From contig OY997588.1 in NCBI GenBank assembly GCA_963921825.1, positions 55,746,803 through 55,810,802 of the forward strand: a DNA stretch of 64,000 bases, read 5' to 3'. The translations under genes were made by a program, and so were the position numbers. Position 1 is the stretch's first letter; each line of letters starts with the position of its first letter. This DNA is from Erodium maritimum (lineage: Eukaryota; Streptophyta; Magnoliopsida; Geraniales; Geraniaceae). Of the stretch, positions 21,819 through 31,960 are shown one piece after another. The notes under the pieces are model-generated. The model searched no databases and was not told the origin of the DNA. It saw nothing but the letters and a program-made list of their open reading frames with translations.

Positions 21819-22440
21819 TTAGGAGAGAAATAAACCACCGGAATGACGAGTCACAGCAATGCCCAAAAAATAGGACAAGGGGCCTAGGTCTTTCATGGAA
21901 AACTCAGAGCTGAGTCGAGACATGACCGAGAGGCGAAGAGTTTCGCTCGAGGAAGCCAGGATGATGTCGTCCACATAAAGTAGGATATAAGCTGTATCTG
22001 GTCCATGGCGATAGATGAACAACGAGTGATCCGATCTACTATGCACAAAACCAATCTCAAACACAAAATCAGTAAACCTCTGGTACCAAGCTCGGGGAGC
22101 TTGCTTTAGACCGTAAAGAGACCGGTTGAGCAAGCAAACATGATCAGGCTGAGTGGTGCTGCGAAAACCAAGCGGCTGATGAATGTAGACCGTCTCATTA
22201 AGATTGCCATGAAGGAAAGCATTCTTAACGTCTAGCTGATGGATGGACCACGATCGAGATACTGCAATACTGAGGACAATGCGAATAGTCGAGGGCTTGA
22301 CCACCGGGCTGAATGTCTCATCGCAATCAACACCGACCTGTTGAGACCTGCCATCACAAACATGGCGAGCCTTATATCGCTCAAAAGAACCATCAGAACG
22401 AGTTTTATGCCGAAAAATCCACATGGAACGAATAACATTC
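21819..22440 (-). pseudogene. copia reverse transcriptase
   Basis: A 201-residue frame (start Met at 22,424) holds the core of RVT_2: HQLDVKNAFLHG at residues 62-73, SLYGLKQAPRAWYQ at 102-115, and the catalytic YVDD at 150-153, followed by MKDLGPLSYFLGI. The frame stops at 21,819, before the thumb/connection region. The protein is therefore separated from RNase H by at least one stop. The upstream linker (22,443 onward) is in a neighbouring frame, so a break lies near 22,440. Copia RT copies the element RNA into DNA in cytoplasmic particles. The motifs are intact but the whole polyprotein is not. Confidence 0.9.
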
Positions 22441-22442
22441 GT

Positions 22443-23826
22443 TCACACAGGACGTGGAACTAGAACCCACGTCTTATTATTAATCAAAGCATTAAATTTG
22501 TCTGTCATAGCAAGTTTCCAATTAGGATCAAGCAGAGCATCCTTATGATTACGGGGGATAGGGGATATAGATGTGGTAGAGTGGAGGTCGAAAATCACCT
22601 TAGGTTTGGAGATGTCGGACCTGCTTCGTGTGACCATTTGATGTGCTGGTGCATAGGGAACAGGATCCGGAGCTACAGCCGTAGGTGATTGCTGGGCCTG
22701 TGCCAGTTTTGGTGGAGAAGAGGGCTCGGGCCGAGGCTTGGGTGATTTGGTGGGGCTGGCCTGTCTGGTTGGGCTGTCGTGGCTGGCTGGGCTGGCGGGA
22801 GCTGCTGGGCTGGGCTCGGAGCGCTGAGAGATTGGAGCCGATCCAGGTGGGACTGGGCTTGAAGCATTTCTTAGGCCGGGTAGACCACCGTGGGCTTGGG
22901 CGGGGCTATGATTGGGCTTGGTTGGTGAGTCTGGGCCAAAAAATAGCTGAGTTCGTGTAGCTGGAGATATTGGGTCAGATAAAATATCATAGCTATGTGG
23001 CGAGGGTGAGCAAGAGGAAGCAAATGGAAACACCGTTTCATCAAATAATACATGCCTCGATATAATGAATTTGTTTGTTTGTAAATTAAAACAAACATAC
23101 CCTCGATGATTATGAGGAAATCCGACAAAAACACATGGTGTAGACCTAGCCTGCAGTTTGTTAATTGTGGTAGATGGAAAAAAAGGAAAACACAAACAAC
23201 CAAAAACACAAAGGTGAGAATAAGAAGGAACACGACGATAGAGAGAAAAAGTAGGAGACGAGAAATTAAGCAATTTAGACGGAGAATATTGGACAGGTAA
23301 GTAGACATGGACAATGCATACTGCCAATAAGACGGGAGAATGGACGCATGAAGAAGTAGGTACGAACCATGTTGTTGATCCTTCTGATCTTGCGTTCTGC
23401 ACGTCCATTCTGAGAGGAGGTATGTGGACACGAGAAGCGGAACACCAAGCCGGACGAATCACCAAATGCATGAAACGGAGAATTGTCTAACTCCTTTCCA
23501 TTATCACACTGAAAACTTTTTATAGAGACCCCAAATTGTGTAGAAACATGAGCACTAAATGAAAGAAATAACTTGAAGACATCAGATTTCTTGCCCAAAG
23601 GAAATGTCCAGACAAAATTAGTGAAATCATCAAGCAATATCAAATAATATTTATGACCAGATGTGCTCAAAACAGGACATGTCCATAGATCAGCATGTAC
23701 AATATCAAAAGGTGCATAAGTAACAGTCATAGACGTTTGAAAAGGAAGCCTAACATGTTTACCTAGTATACATGACTGACAAACCGAATTAAAAGCATTC
23801 GTACAACCAATAAGTTTATTGCTAAC
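22443..23826 (-). pseudogene. copia integrase and linker (frameshifted)
   Basis: The N-terminal part (23,275 to about 23,826) shows the end of the GAG-pre-integrase finger (CQSCILGKH), then HADLW, QCDNGKE and QNGRAERK, which supply the D, D and E of the rve catalytic triad. After IRRINNMVRT the frame shifts near 23,400. The continuation at 22,443-23,471 reads through HLCVFGCLCFPFF, CVFVGFPHNHRGY and FIISRHVLFDE, then a Pro/Ser-rich linker and MVTRSRSDISKPK just before RT. Integrase inserts the DNA copy into the genome. The three catalytic residues are present; the frame break makes it non-functional. Confidence 0.88.
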
Positions 23827-23827
23827 A

Positions 23828-23956
23828 GTTTCTAATCATGAGGTAGAGTCTAGTTCCGTCATAGAATGAGGGCTATGATTGTTGTGTGGATTGAATCTCT
23901 TTTCATGGTTTCTAATCATGAGGTAGAGTCTAGTTCCGTCATAGAATGAGGGCTAT
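23828..23956. repeat. 49-bp direct duplication with filler copied from about 3 kb away
   Basis: Positions 23,828-23,876 and 23,908-23,956 are the same 49 bases. Between them lie 31 bases that, with adjoining bases, match 20,832-20,870 over 39 bases (TGATTGTTGTGTGGATTGAA...). The arrangement looks like repair of a staggered break with a templated filler. Confidence 0.85.
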
Positions 23957-25203
23957 AATAGTACATCTTAAGTCATCATTCTTGGAAGTGAGAAACCCTT
24001 ATGAAATATGGGTTTTACTTTGTCCCATTAACATCTTTGATCTTTAGGCACATTATGAATTCCTGCATGTTTTTTTCGTTGATTATCTATACAATTATAA
24101 TGTTATTCCATGGCATTTTGAGTTGCATTGGGTAATACTGTACTCCTACTATCCCTTTTGGAAATGCACATTTCATTTCTTAATGACACCGTTTCAAGCA
24201 ACAAATACTTTGTTCTCTACAACACTTATAAAAGTAATCTTATAGTTCCATAAAACTATGACGTTATTCTATGGCATTTGAATTGTCTTTGGTTTGCACA
24301 GTACTCCCACTGGTTCCTTTGAAACATACTTTCGAAGTGATACCTTTTTCGAGCAACAAAACATATTTTGTTCTGTATAGCATTATAAAATTGATGTCGT
24401 TACTTTCCTTACGGCATAGCGTGATAGGGTACTTATTTGATTTTTAGTGTTTGACTTATTTGGAACTCAGAGTTCCACATAAGTCTCATAGTCTTAAATC
24501 TTTTAAGAAAAGACGACTGGGAATTCTTCCTATCCATATCAACTATGGTGTCTTCACCACTATCTTTGATGGAACTTTTATTTGAAATGAATGTTTTGGT
24601 TTCTAGAGCTCAACCCTAGAATGAGATTAGAGGATCGACACTTATCATAGAAAAAATCTTATCTAATAAGGTTCTATTCATCGGTTTGGAATACCATTTC
24701 GATTATGGTATTCTTTAGAGGAGTCAATTGTGAAATGATGTCACGGTCTCTCGTATGATCTTTGACTTCTTGGTTCAAATATTTGGCACATCGATCAAAT
24801 CATAGTGCTTTAATATTTTGGCCTAAATATTCTCATACTTCATCCTTGAAAATGTTTCTTTTTCAAAAGATTCCAATTTCATAAGATAGGTACAACGTTA
24901 TCTATTGAAATCATTGTTATGGAGTATGAGATTTCTTTTCTAGCACTTATATTTTAAAGGACTAAATACATCAAAATACATAAGGTCTAACAAACTACAA
25001 ATTACTTCACCTATTTCATAAATAGGTATCTTTGTCATTTTCTATTAAACAAGATTCACATGTTTCAAATATCCCATGAATTAAAAATTCATTCAAGTTT
25101 TGATTATGAGTCTCTCATTCATGTGCTTTAAATAACAATCTAGAAAGTTGCAAGGTTTGACTCATTAAACCCCTTTGTATCAATTTTATATGCATACCCC
25201 TTT
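23957..25203 (-). pseudogene. Older copia remnant: integrase region
   Basis: Decayed text still translates in patches on the minus strand. Near 25,040-25,080 is FETCESCLIE, the GAG-pre-integrase zinc-finger end. Next comes a GEVICSLLDLMYFDVFSPL patch where copia integrases have GER..LLELIH.DV.GPM. Near 24,730 is ISQLTPLKNTIIEM, matching the region before the catalytic Glu. Near 24,420-24,460 is a YPITLCRKESND patch like the beta-strand repeat after integrase. Stops and shifts are frequent. It is much older than the copia element on either side and from a different lineage. Confidence 0.5.
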
Positions 25204-25500
25204 TGTTGGATTATAGGGGGCGTGTTACGTTAACACGACGGAAAACAAAAAAAAATCTCAAAACTTTGTCGGTATAATCCTTTTTTAGCCTAGATCACAT
25301 GTATCATATCATATATATCCCAATCTATGCAACATGTAACGGGAACAACCTCGAATAGGCTACTTTGGAATCAAATGGTTCGATCAACTATGAAGCTTAT
25401 GATTTTCGGCTAACCCTGGCTTCTAATTTATAGTTGTTGGTCTTACCTTATGTCCAATCCTAATAAAAAAAAGTCCAAGCCAAATAGGATTAGGAAACTT
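25204..25500 (+). mobile_element. copia LTR-like fragment
   Basis: It begins TGTTGGATTATAGGGGG, a typical copia LTR start, and resembles 12,543-12,960 in order and wording (AGCCTAGATCACAT, then a TAGGAAAC segment). The right limit, near 25,500 where gag text begins, is approximate. It could be a solo LTR or a truncated end; no target-site duplication was found. Confidence 0.4.
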
Positions 25501-25785
25501 TGATCGTCCACCATGGAATTGAGAACGGTCTTGGTCTCGACGGGTTCTGGAGCCATAATTGGAATGGTCAGGAGAAGGAGCCTTGGAGCCATTTGGGATC
25601 CATTTGGAGACCCATTTTCAACATCGAGAGATGCAACCAAGAGGGTTGTAGTCGAGGACAAAGCTCCTGACGCAACTTGCTTTTGCTTTCTCGTTTCCTC
25701 CATAATCAAACTAGACCTAGCATCATAGAATGACAGCAATGGCTTGCACTCTTGAAGGAGCGTGGCAATTCCATCATATACATCA
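25501..25785 (-). pseudogene. copia gag, C-terminal piece
   Basis: The frame contains VYDGIATLLQECKPL and SFYDARSSLIMEETRKQK, the end of the UBN2-type gag domain common in plant copia elements. It continues directly, across solo LTR D, from the gag piece at 29,299-29,936; the duplicated CATCA lies at the join. A TGA stop is present just before this VYDG in the joined text, so the gag was already broken or has decayed since. The nucleocapsid zinc knuckle is absent: the frame runs out into LTR-like sequence near 25,500. Confidence 0.75.
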
Positions 25786-26473
25786 TGTAATAACCACTCC
25801 CGGTCAACGCCAGTCAAACCTGCGAAAAACAGGAAAAATTTAAAATTTTTAAGACGGACACTTAATGAACCTAAAATGACCCCGAGTGTCATACCGGACT
25901 TAAGTTGAGCCCGTTATTGACCAAAGTGAGTTCCAGGGGACTCAGGGCAACTTTCTGATCAATTTGGGAAATGTTGACTTTTCGCTGGAAAAGTCAACCG
26001 AGCGACGTTTTGGTCCATTCGAGGAACGTTTTGGATCCGAAAAGCTTATCCATCGTCGCAGCGGTCTTAGTTGAGCCGTTTCCTTGTAGCCCGTCAAGTT
26101 TCGTAATTTCTTGGGAAAAGTGCCCGTTCGGGGCCCGAAACGTCCGTTTTTCACGAAACTGATTGGAAAATATCAACTAGATATTTTCCAAAAGGTATGG
26201 GACCCACCTTGCCACTTGTCAAATTAGTGGTGGTGTTAGTTTTGGGGGGAAAAGGTGTGGAGGAGAGTGGTGGCCGAAACTTGGGGTTTTAAAGCGGGAA
26301 AAATAGGTTTTGTTGTTAGTTGATAAAATTAGAAAGAAGAAGAGAGGGTTTAGAGAGAGAAGGAGAAGAAGAAGAAGAAGAGAGAAGAAAGGAAGTTGAG
26401 CTAGGGTTTGTTATTCAACCATTGGATCGATTCAAAGCAAAGAGCAAACCTCTTCCCCTCATCCTCCTCTACG

Positions 26474-26475
26474 GT
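26474..26475 (+). promoter_or_regulatory. Putative splice donor in LTR D
   Basis: CTCTACG|GTAATA follows a pyrimidine-rich leader. The same position in LTR E (30,590) is CCTACG|GTGAG, in C (minus) CTACG|GTGAGC, and in B (minus) AAG|GTGAGG; in A it has mutated. Conservation across copies suggests real use, but no transcript evidence is available. Confidence 0.4.
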
Positions 26476-27654
26476 AATACCCAAACCGATTCTCGTTTTG
26501 ATTATTTTGGAAAGCTAGGGTTTTGTTAAAACTAATGACTTAGGGTTGTGTGGAGGTTGGGGAGGTGTTGGAGACGTTTTAGAGGTGTTTGGGGGTGTAA
26601 TGGCACATTTTCCGGTGACCGGAGGCTCGGGAGGAGCTCCGGCCACCGTGGGTGGTGGCCAGCCGGCCATGAGGTGGCTGGCCGGAGCTGGCAGCAGCCA
26701 GCACATGGTGGCCGAGCCCCCCCTCAAACCCTAGGGCTCTCGGCCAAGGAGGTTGGGTGGGGCCCACGTGCTCGGTTGCTCGGGTTTTATCGTTCGGGTG
26801 GTTTAAAACGTTCCCCGGACCATTTACCCTTAATAGAATCGAAATTTGGAATTAAATTGGAGAAGTTGTAATTTATCGGGTTCAGAAACTTTAAACGTCG
26901 TTTAATTGACTCGGAAGTCGGAATTAAATTCGGTCAAGTACATTGGGACCCCTGAATTATTCTAAGACCGTAGAAACGAAAACGGTAACTTTTGGAGCCC
27001 CGGAAGGCAATTAACAAAACCCGGGCAGATTCACCATGTCGGGCGAATCGGGCCTTTACGGGTCCTTTATCGACAATGTCGAGTAATTGGGAAGTTTGGG
27101 AGTGATCGACATTGTCGGGGTTAAGTTTGGGCATCAAGTTTAATGGTGTTCGGCTTATTCCTGCGAGTTGTTTAGTGACTTTAAATTGTGTTCCTTTAGA
27201 TCGTGCCACGGACCGAGGCAAGGGAAAGCTGGGTGAGTTACTGAAATCATCACCGGAGCTCGTGGTTTGGCTTTTGGGAGAACACGCACGAGGTATGGAA
27301 AAGTAGCCGGATCTCGGCCCTGACTGGGGAAAGTTAACAGTAGAATTGCATGTGACACCGGGGTGTCGTGGGTTGAGTAGGTTTATTTAAATATTAGAAA
27401 AGCATGATACGGGAACGTAGCGAATATTAGAAATGCAGGTTACGGGAATTTAGCAATTATTGGAAATGAATGTGACACTTAGTAGTGTCGTAGGATCAGA
27501 GAACTTAGCGATAATTGAATTACTGGAGGCATATGACCATGCCCAGAGGTTGTTTGTGAACTTATCGATATTAGGAGTACTGGAGGCATATGACCATGCC
27601 CGGAGGTTGATTGAGAAATTGTTGATATTAGAACTATTGGAGGCTTTGGTTAAG

Positions 27655-28680
27655 CCGGAGGTTGATTGTGTGTTTGGTGTCTTGGGTGGCCTTGAGAGCC
27701 CGTGTATTATTATCGAGTTTTGGGTGGCCTTGAGAGCCCGTATTATTTTATTGTTGAGTCTTGGGTGGCCATGAGAGCCCGTGTTATTATTCGTGTTTGG
27801 GTGGCCATGAGAGCCCGTACTTTACTGTTGGTGTTTTAGCTGGCTTACGAGTTAGAGTCTCGGTAAGTTGCAAGCGTGTTTTATCGTTGAGTTTTGGGTG
27901 GCCATGAGTGCCCGTGGGGTTGTTGAACCCGTGTCTTTACCTTTGGTGTTTTGGGCGATCTTGAGAGTCGTGTACTAAGGTTGGTGTCTTTGGCTGGCCT
28001 GACCGAGTTAGAGTCTCGGGGGGGGGGGGGGGGGGGCGGGGTTGCAAGCTTTCTTTAGCTGGCTTACGAGTTAGAGTCTCGGTAAGTTGCAAGCATGTTT
28101 TATGGTTGGTGTCTTGGGAGGCCGTGAGTGCCCGTGGGGCTGTTGAGTCCGTGTTTTACTGTTGGTGTGTCTTGGGAGGTCATGAGTGCCTGTGGGGCTG
28201 TTGAGTCCGTGTCTTACGGTTGGTGTGTCTTGGGAGGCCGTGAGTGCCTGTGGGGCTGTTGAGTCCGAGTTTTATTGTTGGTGTCTTGGTGGCCATGAGT
28301 GCATGTGAGTGTTGATTCTGTGTTGTCACTGGTTGTTGAACTTGCTTGTGATTGTGATTGTGTTTGTGGTTACTTGAGGTTGGGGGCCCGCTTCATGAAA
28401 CGGGGGTCCACGATCACACACGTCTGCATGTTCAGACGGGGTAGGGGGCCCGCCCGTCAATAAAGGGGTCCTGGCCGCGCGTGTGTGGTTTGGGTTTGTG
28501 AGCATACTTTGGCTGGCTTACGGGTTAGAGTCCGGGTAAGTTGCACGCATACTTTGGCTGGCTTACGGGTTAGAGTCCCGGTAAGTTGCACGTATTTTCC
28601 GGCTGGCTTACGGGTTAGAGTCCTGGTAAGTTGCAGCATCCTTGGGTTGGCCTGACCGGGTTAGAGTCCCGGGAGGGCGT
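27655..28680. repeat. Tandem subrepeats in LTR D
   Basis: Several unit types of 35-50 bp: GGGTGGCCTTGAGAGCCCGT, GGGAGGCCGTGAGTGCCTGTGG, and GGCTGGCTTACGAGTTAGAGTC. A run of 19 G (28,018-28,036) replaces a run of about seven in the matching place of LTR C. Confidence 0.85.
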
Positions 28681-29000
28681 GTGCATTCTTGGCAGCTGGT
28701 TTGCGATCCTTTGTGATCTTGTTTGGTGTGCGATCCTTTGTGATTTTGTTTGGGGTGTGATCCCTTGTGATGCTGTTTGGTGTTGCGTAACTTTCTTTTG
28801 AGTCCTTGGAAGAGGTCGTCAATGGTTGTGTCGGGTCTACTTTACGTGTCAGGGTGTCGAGTTGGTCAGGGAAGGCAACAGTGGGTGTATGTTCAGTTAG
28901 AGTACTTGGGTTGGGGATGGTGTTCTTCGATGTTGAGTTGTTGTTGGTGTTACCTGCTTTGTCTGCTAATTATGTCGTAGTCAGTCTGTTATCCGTGGTG

Positions 29001-29037
29001 GTGAGCGAACGCTCACCCCTAGCTGCTTTTCCTACAG
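29001..29037 (+). promoter_or_regulatory. Conserved hairpin and putative splice acceptor in LTR D
   Basis: GTGAGCG-AA-CGCTCAC (29,001-29,016) is followed by CTAGCTGCTTTTCCTACAG, with AG ending at 29,037. The same arrangement is kept in A (5,189-5,230), B (6,120-6,165), C (17,530-17,575) and E (32,537-32,573). Confidence 0.5.
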
Positions 29038-29298
29038 GTACTGTTCGTGGGACGGACTAGGTGAGCTCTCGAAGCTTGTGGAGCTAGGAGCGGAGTCCGG
29101 GTTTTGTCTTTTGAGTCTAGTGACGGATACCTTGTATTTTAGTCCACTTGTTGGGACGTGTTTTAAACTGTAATTATTATATTGTTGAACAATTGGTACT
29201 TTTAAAGTGTTTAATGAAAACAGGTTTCAGTGTTTTTTATGTTTTTAAAACGTTCGCGTCCCGAGTTCGGTTTACTGAAATTGGGGCGTGACACATCA

Positions 29299-29936
29299 GA
29301 TCAACCTATGACAAGTTGAAGCACAAGACGATTATTGGAGACCGGAGCTCCAACATTTGAGAGTGGATCAGACTAATTTTTAAGCTCTTGATAGTAAGCA
29401 AAAACTTTAGAAAAATCCTCCAAACGGGTAGTAGAAAACTGTTGTTCGAGATAAACAGCACGCGAATGCTTATTATCTTGAAAAGTATTCCTAGAGCTAA
29501 CCACGCACGAGCAGCTGTTGTGTCAGGTTCAATAATCGTTTGAAGCAAATCAGGAGAAATAGTACCGTAAATCAACTAGAGTGCAGCAACATCTAAACGA
29601 TGCCAAAGAGCAGCACTGACCAAGCCCGAAGCACTGGAATTGTTAGTGGCATCCTTGTCGGATGTCGTAGCAACAGTAGTGGCGTCCTTGCATGTGGCTA
29701 CAACATCGACCGTGTATTCAGAGGAGACAGAATCAGCTGGATATGGAGGTGTCGTTTCAGTCGGCAACGCAGCAGCATCAGCAAATGACGATGAAGGGAG
29801 GATATGGTATAGCATGTCATAGACTCGATAGTGTATTTTGAAGAGCTCAGACCGATTTGAATTTTTCCCTTTGTAAAACCCGCTTCGCTTTCAAAAGGGT
29901 ATTAAATTGCAATCTGAAAACCTTAGGGTAGGTTTT
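29299..29936 (-). pseudogene. copia gag, central piece
   Basis: Minus-strand patches read SELFKIHYRVYDMLYHILP near 29,815-29,860 and [20 protein letters not shown] from about 29,573, then [17 protein letters not shown]-like text in shifted frames. These are the UBN2 gag motifs of plant copia elements, which form the virus-like particle. An extra Asp/Thr/Ser/Val-rich stretch (about 29,600-29,760) separates the two. Frames shift at least twice, and solo LTRs D and E sit at its two ends. Confidence 0.75.
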
Positions 29937-30061
29937 TGAAACAAGTGGTAAAAAAAAAAGCTGGCAGGCCAGGCCAGACTCGGCCAGCAGCAGGCCAGCC
30001 ACGTTTGGGCCTTGAGCCCGTTTTTTTCGTCTGAGGCCCGAGAGGCCCGGCCCAAACCGCG

Positions 30062-30590
30062 CCCCTTATAAGCTGAACCCTTAGGGTTTCAGCGTCAGAA
30101 AAACGCGCAGCCACCCTCCTCTCCTCTCGAACCCTCTCGATCCCGTTTCTCTCTCCTTCATCGTCCTCGCAGAACCGGGTCCGTCCACCACCAGCTCCGG
30201 CCGCCGTCGTCCTGAGCTCCTCTCGTTCGTCGCCCGAGTCCCGGACCACCTCTCCTCATCTTCCCCGTCAAACCAAACCGCCGTCCTCCCGTTCAGGCGA
30301 GGTTCCGGCCGACCTCACGCCACCGCCCCTCTCCCGGTCCTCCCTACCTCTCTCTTCTGCTCCGTTCTTCACACACCAAACGAGCCTCGATCCCGATCTC
30401 TCTCCGACCTCCCCGTCCCGAGCCCTAACTCGCCACCGTCTCCCTCTTACCCGAGCCTCCTTCTCCGTTCGTCCCATCCTCGCCGGATCTGAGACGGAAG
30501 CTTGAAGCGTCGTTCAGATCCGTTACGAGGAGCACCGCCGCACCCACCGCCGCTCTCCACCGCCCGCCACCGTTCTCTATTTTCCTACGG
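30062..30590 (+). promoter_or_regulatory. Promoter-like and leader region in LTR E
   Basis: CCCCTTATAAGC (TATA-like, 30,063-30,073) is followed within 10-20 bases by AACCCTTAGGGTTTCAG, which resembles a telobox as found near plant transcription starts. About 450 bases of pyrimidine-rich leader then lead to the donor at 30,590. The matching segment of LTR B (minus, 8,327-8,768) has the same layout. Confidence 0.45.
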
Positions 30591-31744
30591 TGAGAAATCT
30601 CACCCACGGAGTTGGTCGCCGGCGATGTCTTCGCCGGTGGCCGGTTTCTTTTCCTTAACGTCTTCCCGTTTTATTTCTGTCCCGTATTTTGCCTTAAATC
30701 TGATCAGTATTGCTCTGTGTTTCTACTTAGATCTGGACAAGTTGGGCACAACTTTGTTGAAGCTTAAAACTAATGAAAAAGATCGGTTAAAAGGGAAAGT
30801 GTTTAAAAAACGACTCAGATCCGTTAAATGAGAAAAAGAAATTGTTTTGAAACGGAAAAAAAGCAGAGTTTAATTAAAAAGGAATTTTATTTGAAACGAA
30901 AAACAATGGTCTAAGGGAATAAGGGAAAAATGAAATCGGTTTTGAGTTCTTAAGAAAAAAATGATAAAACTAGATCTGGTTAAATAAAAAGGGTTTTAAA
31001 ACGAAAGTCGGTTGTTAAGATTAAACTTGAGTTAAGTTAAATCGAAAAGGGAGAACGAAATCAGATCGGATTTAGAAAGGTTTTGGACCTTAATCTTGAG
31101 TTTGGAAAAGAACAGAAAATAATCGTTTTGTTTTAAAATCAAAGTCGGAATTAAATAACGCAAAGGAGTTTCAAAGACGGTTTTGAGTTAAAAAATGGTT
31201 TTAACTAGGTTTTGGATCAAATCTGAGTTTGGTGCGCGGGTGCTCGAACCCGATTCGTCGTAATCCTACTTTTATCCCGCTCGAGTTTAAAGGACAACTG
31301 TCAGTTTTAAACTGGACAAATCGTGACCTTTGAATTAACCTGGGAACCGCCTCTAATTATGGCTTTCGTGTTTTCTTTAGCGTCCGGCTTCGATCGAAGT
31401 GAAGCCCGGAGGTATCGAGCTAGAACGTCAGCAGCTAGGAAGCGTAGCGGGTGTTCTTCGGTTGAGGTAGGGAAAAGTAGCCGGATCTCGGCCCTGACTA
31501 GGGAAAGTTAACTGTAGAATTGCATGTGACACCGGGGTGTCGTGGGTTATTTAGGTTATCGAATATCAGAAAAGCATGTTACGGGAACTTAGTAATTATT
31601 GGAAAGGCGTGTGACACTTAGTAGTGTCGTAAGAGCAGAGAACTTAGCGATAATTGAATTACTGGAGGCATATGACCATGCCCGGAGGTTGTTTGTGAAA
31701 CTAGTGATTCTAGGACTGTTGGAGGCATCGATTATGCCGGAGGT

Positions 31745-31960
31745 TGTTGTGCGTTATTTTTTGTTGAGTTTGGGTGGTCTTGAGAGCCCGTGTTATTTAT
31801 TGTCGAGTTTGGGTGGCCTTGAGAGCCCGTGTTATTTATTGTCGACTTTGGGTGGCCTTGAGAGCCCGTGTTATTTATTGTTGAGTCTTGGGTGGCCATG
31901 AGAGCCCGTGTTGTCGTTTCGGGGTTTTGGGTGGCCGTGAGTGCCCGTAGGGTTGTTGAA
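31745..31960. repeat. Tandem subrepeat in LTR E
   Basis: Five to six units of about 35-40 bp with the core GGGTGGCCTTGAGAGCCCGTG and a TTATTTATTGTCGAGTT spacer. The ORF reading ESPCYLLSSLGGL repeats is a by-product. Confidence 0.85.

Larger units (their letters stand above)
25786..29293 (+). mobile_element. Solo LTR D (type 1) in copia gag
   Basis: It runs from TGTAATAACCACTCCCGG (25,786) to GGGGCGTGACA (29,293), 3,508 bases, with a perfect TSD CATCA at 25,781-25,785 and 29,294-29,298. It is co-linear with C over its whole length. Along the plus strand it has a purine-rich leader (26,330-26,400), a CTACG|GTAATA donor at 26,474, a GC-rich patch, the 12-bp dyad (27,071-27,117), subrepeats (27,655-28,680) with a 19-base G run, a conserved hairpin (29,001-29,016) and a TTTTCCTACAG acceptor ending at 29,037. 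No internal retrotransposon region is present. Confidence 0.92.

Noticed and set aside
22673-22960. Gln/Pro-rich and Trp/Gly-rich ORFs
   Set aside because: Shadow frames of the Pro/Ser-rich linker between copia integrase and RT.
29923-30477. Arg/Gly/Glu-rich minus-strand ORFs
   Set aside because: They are antisense to the LTR E leader and have no domain; GC-rich simple composition keeps the frames open.
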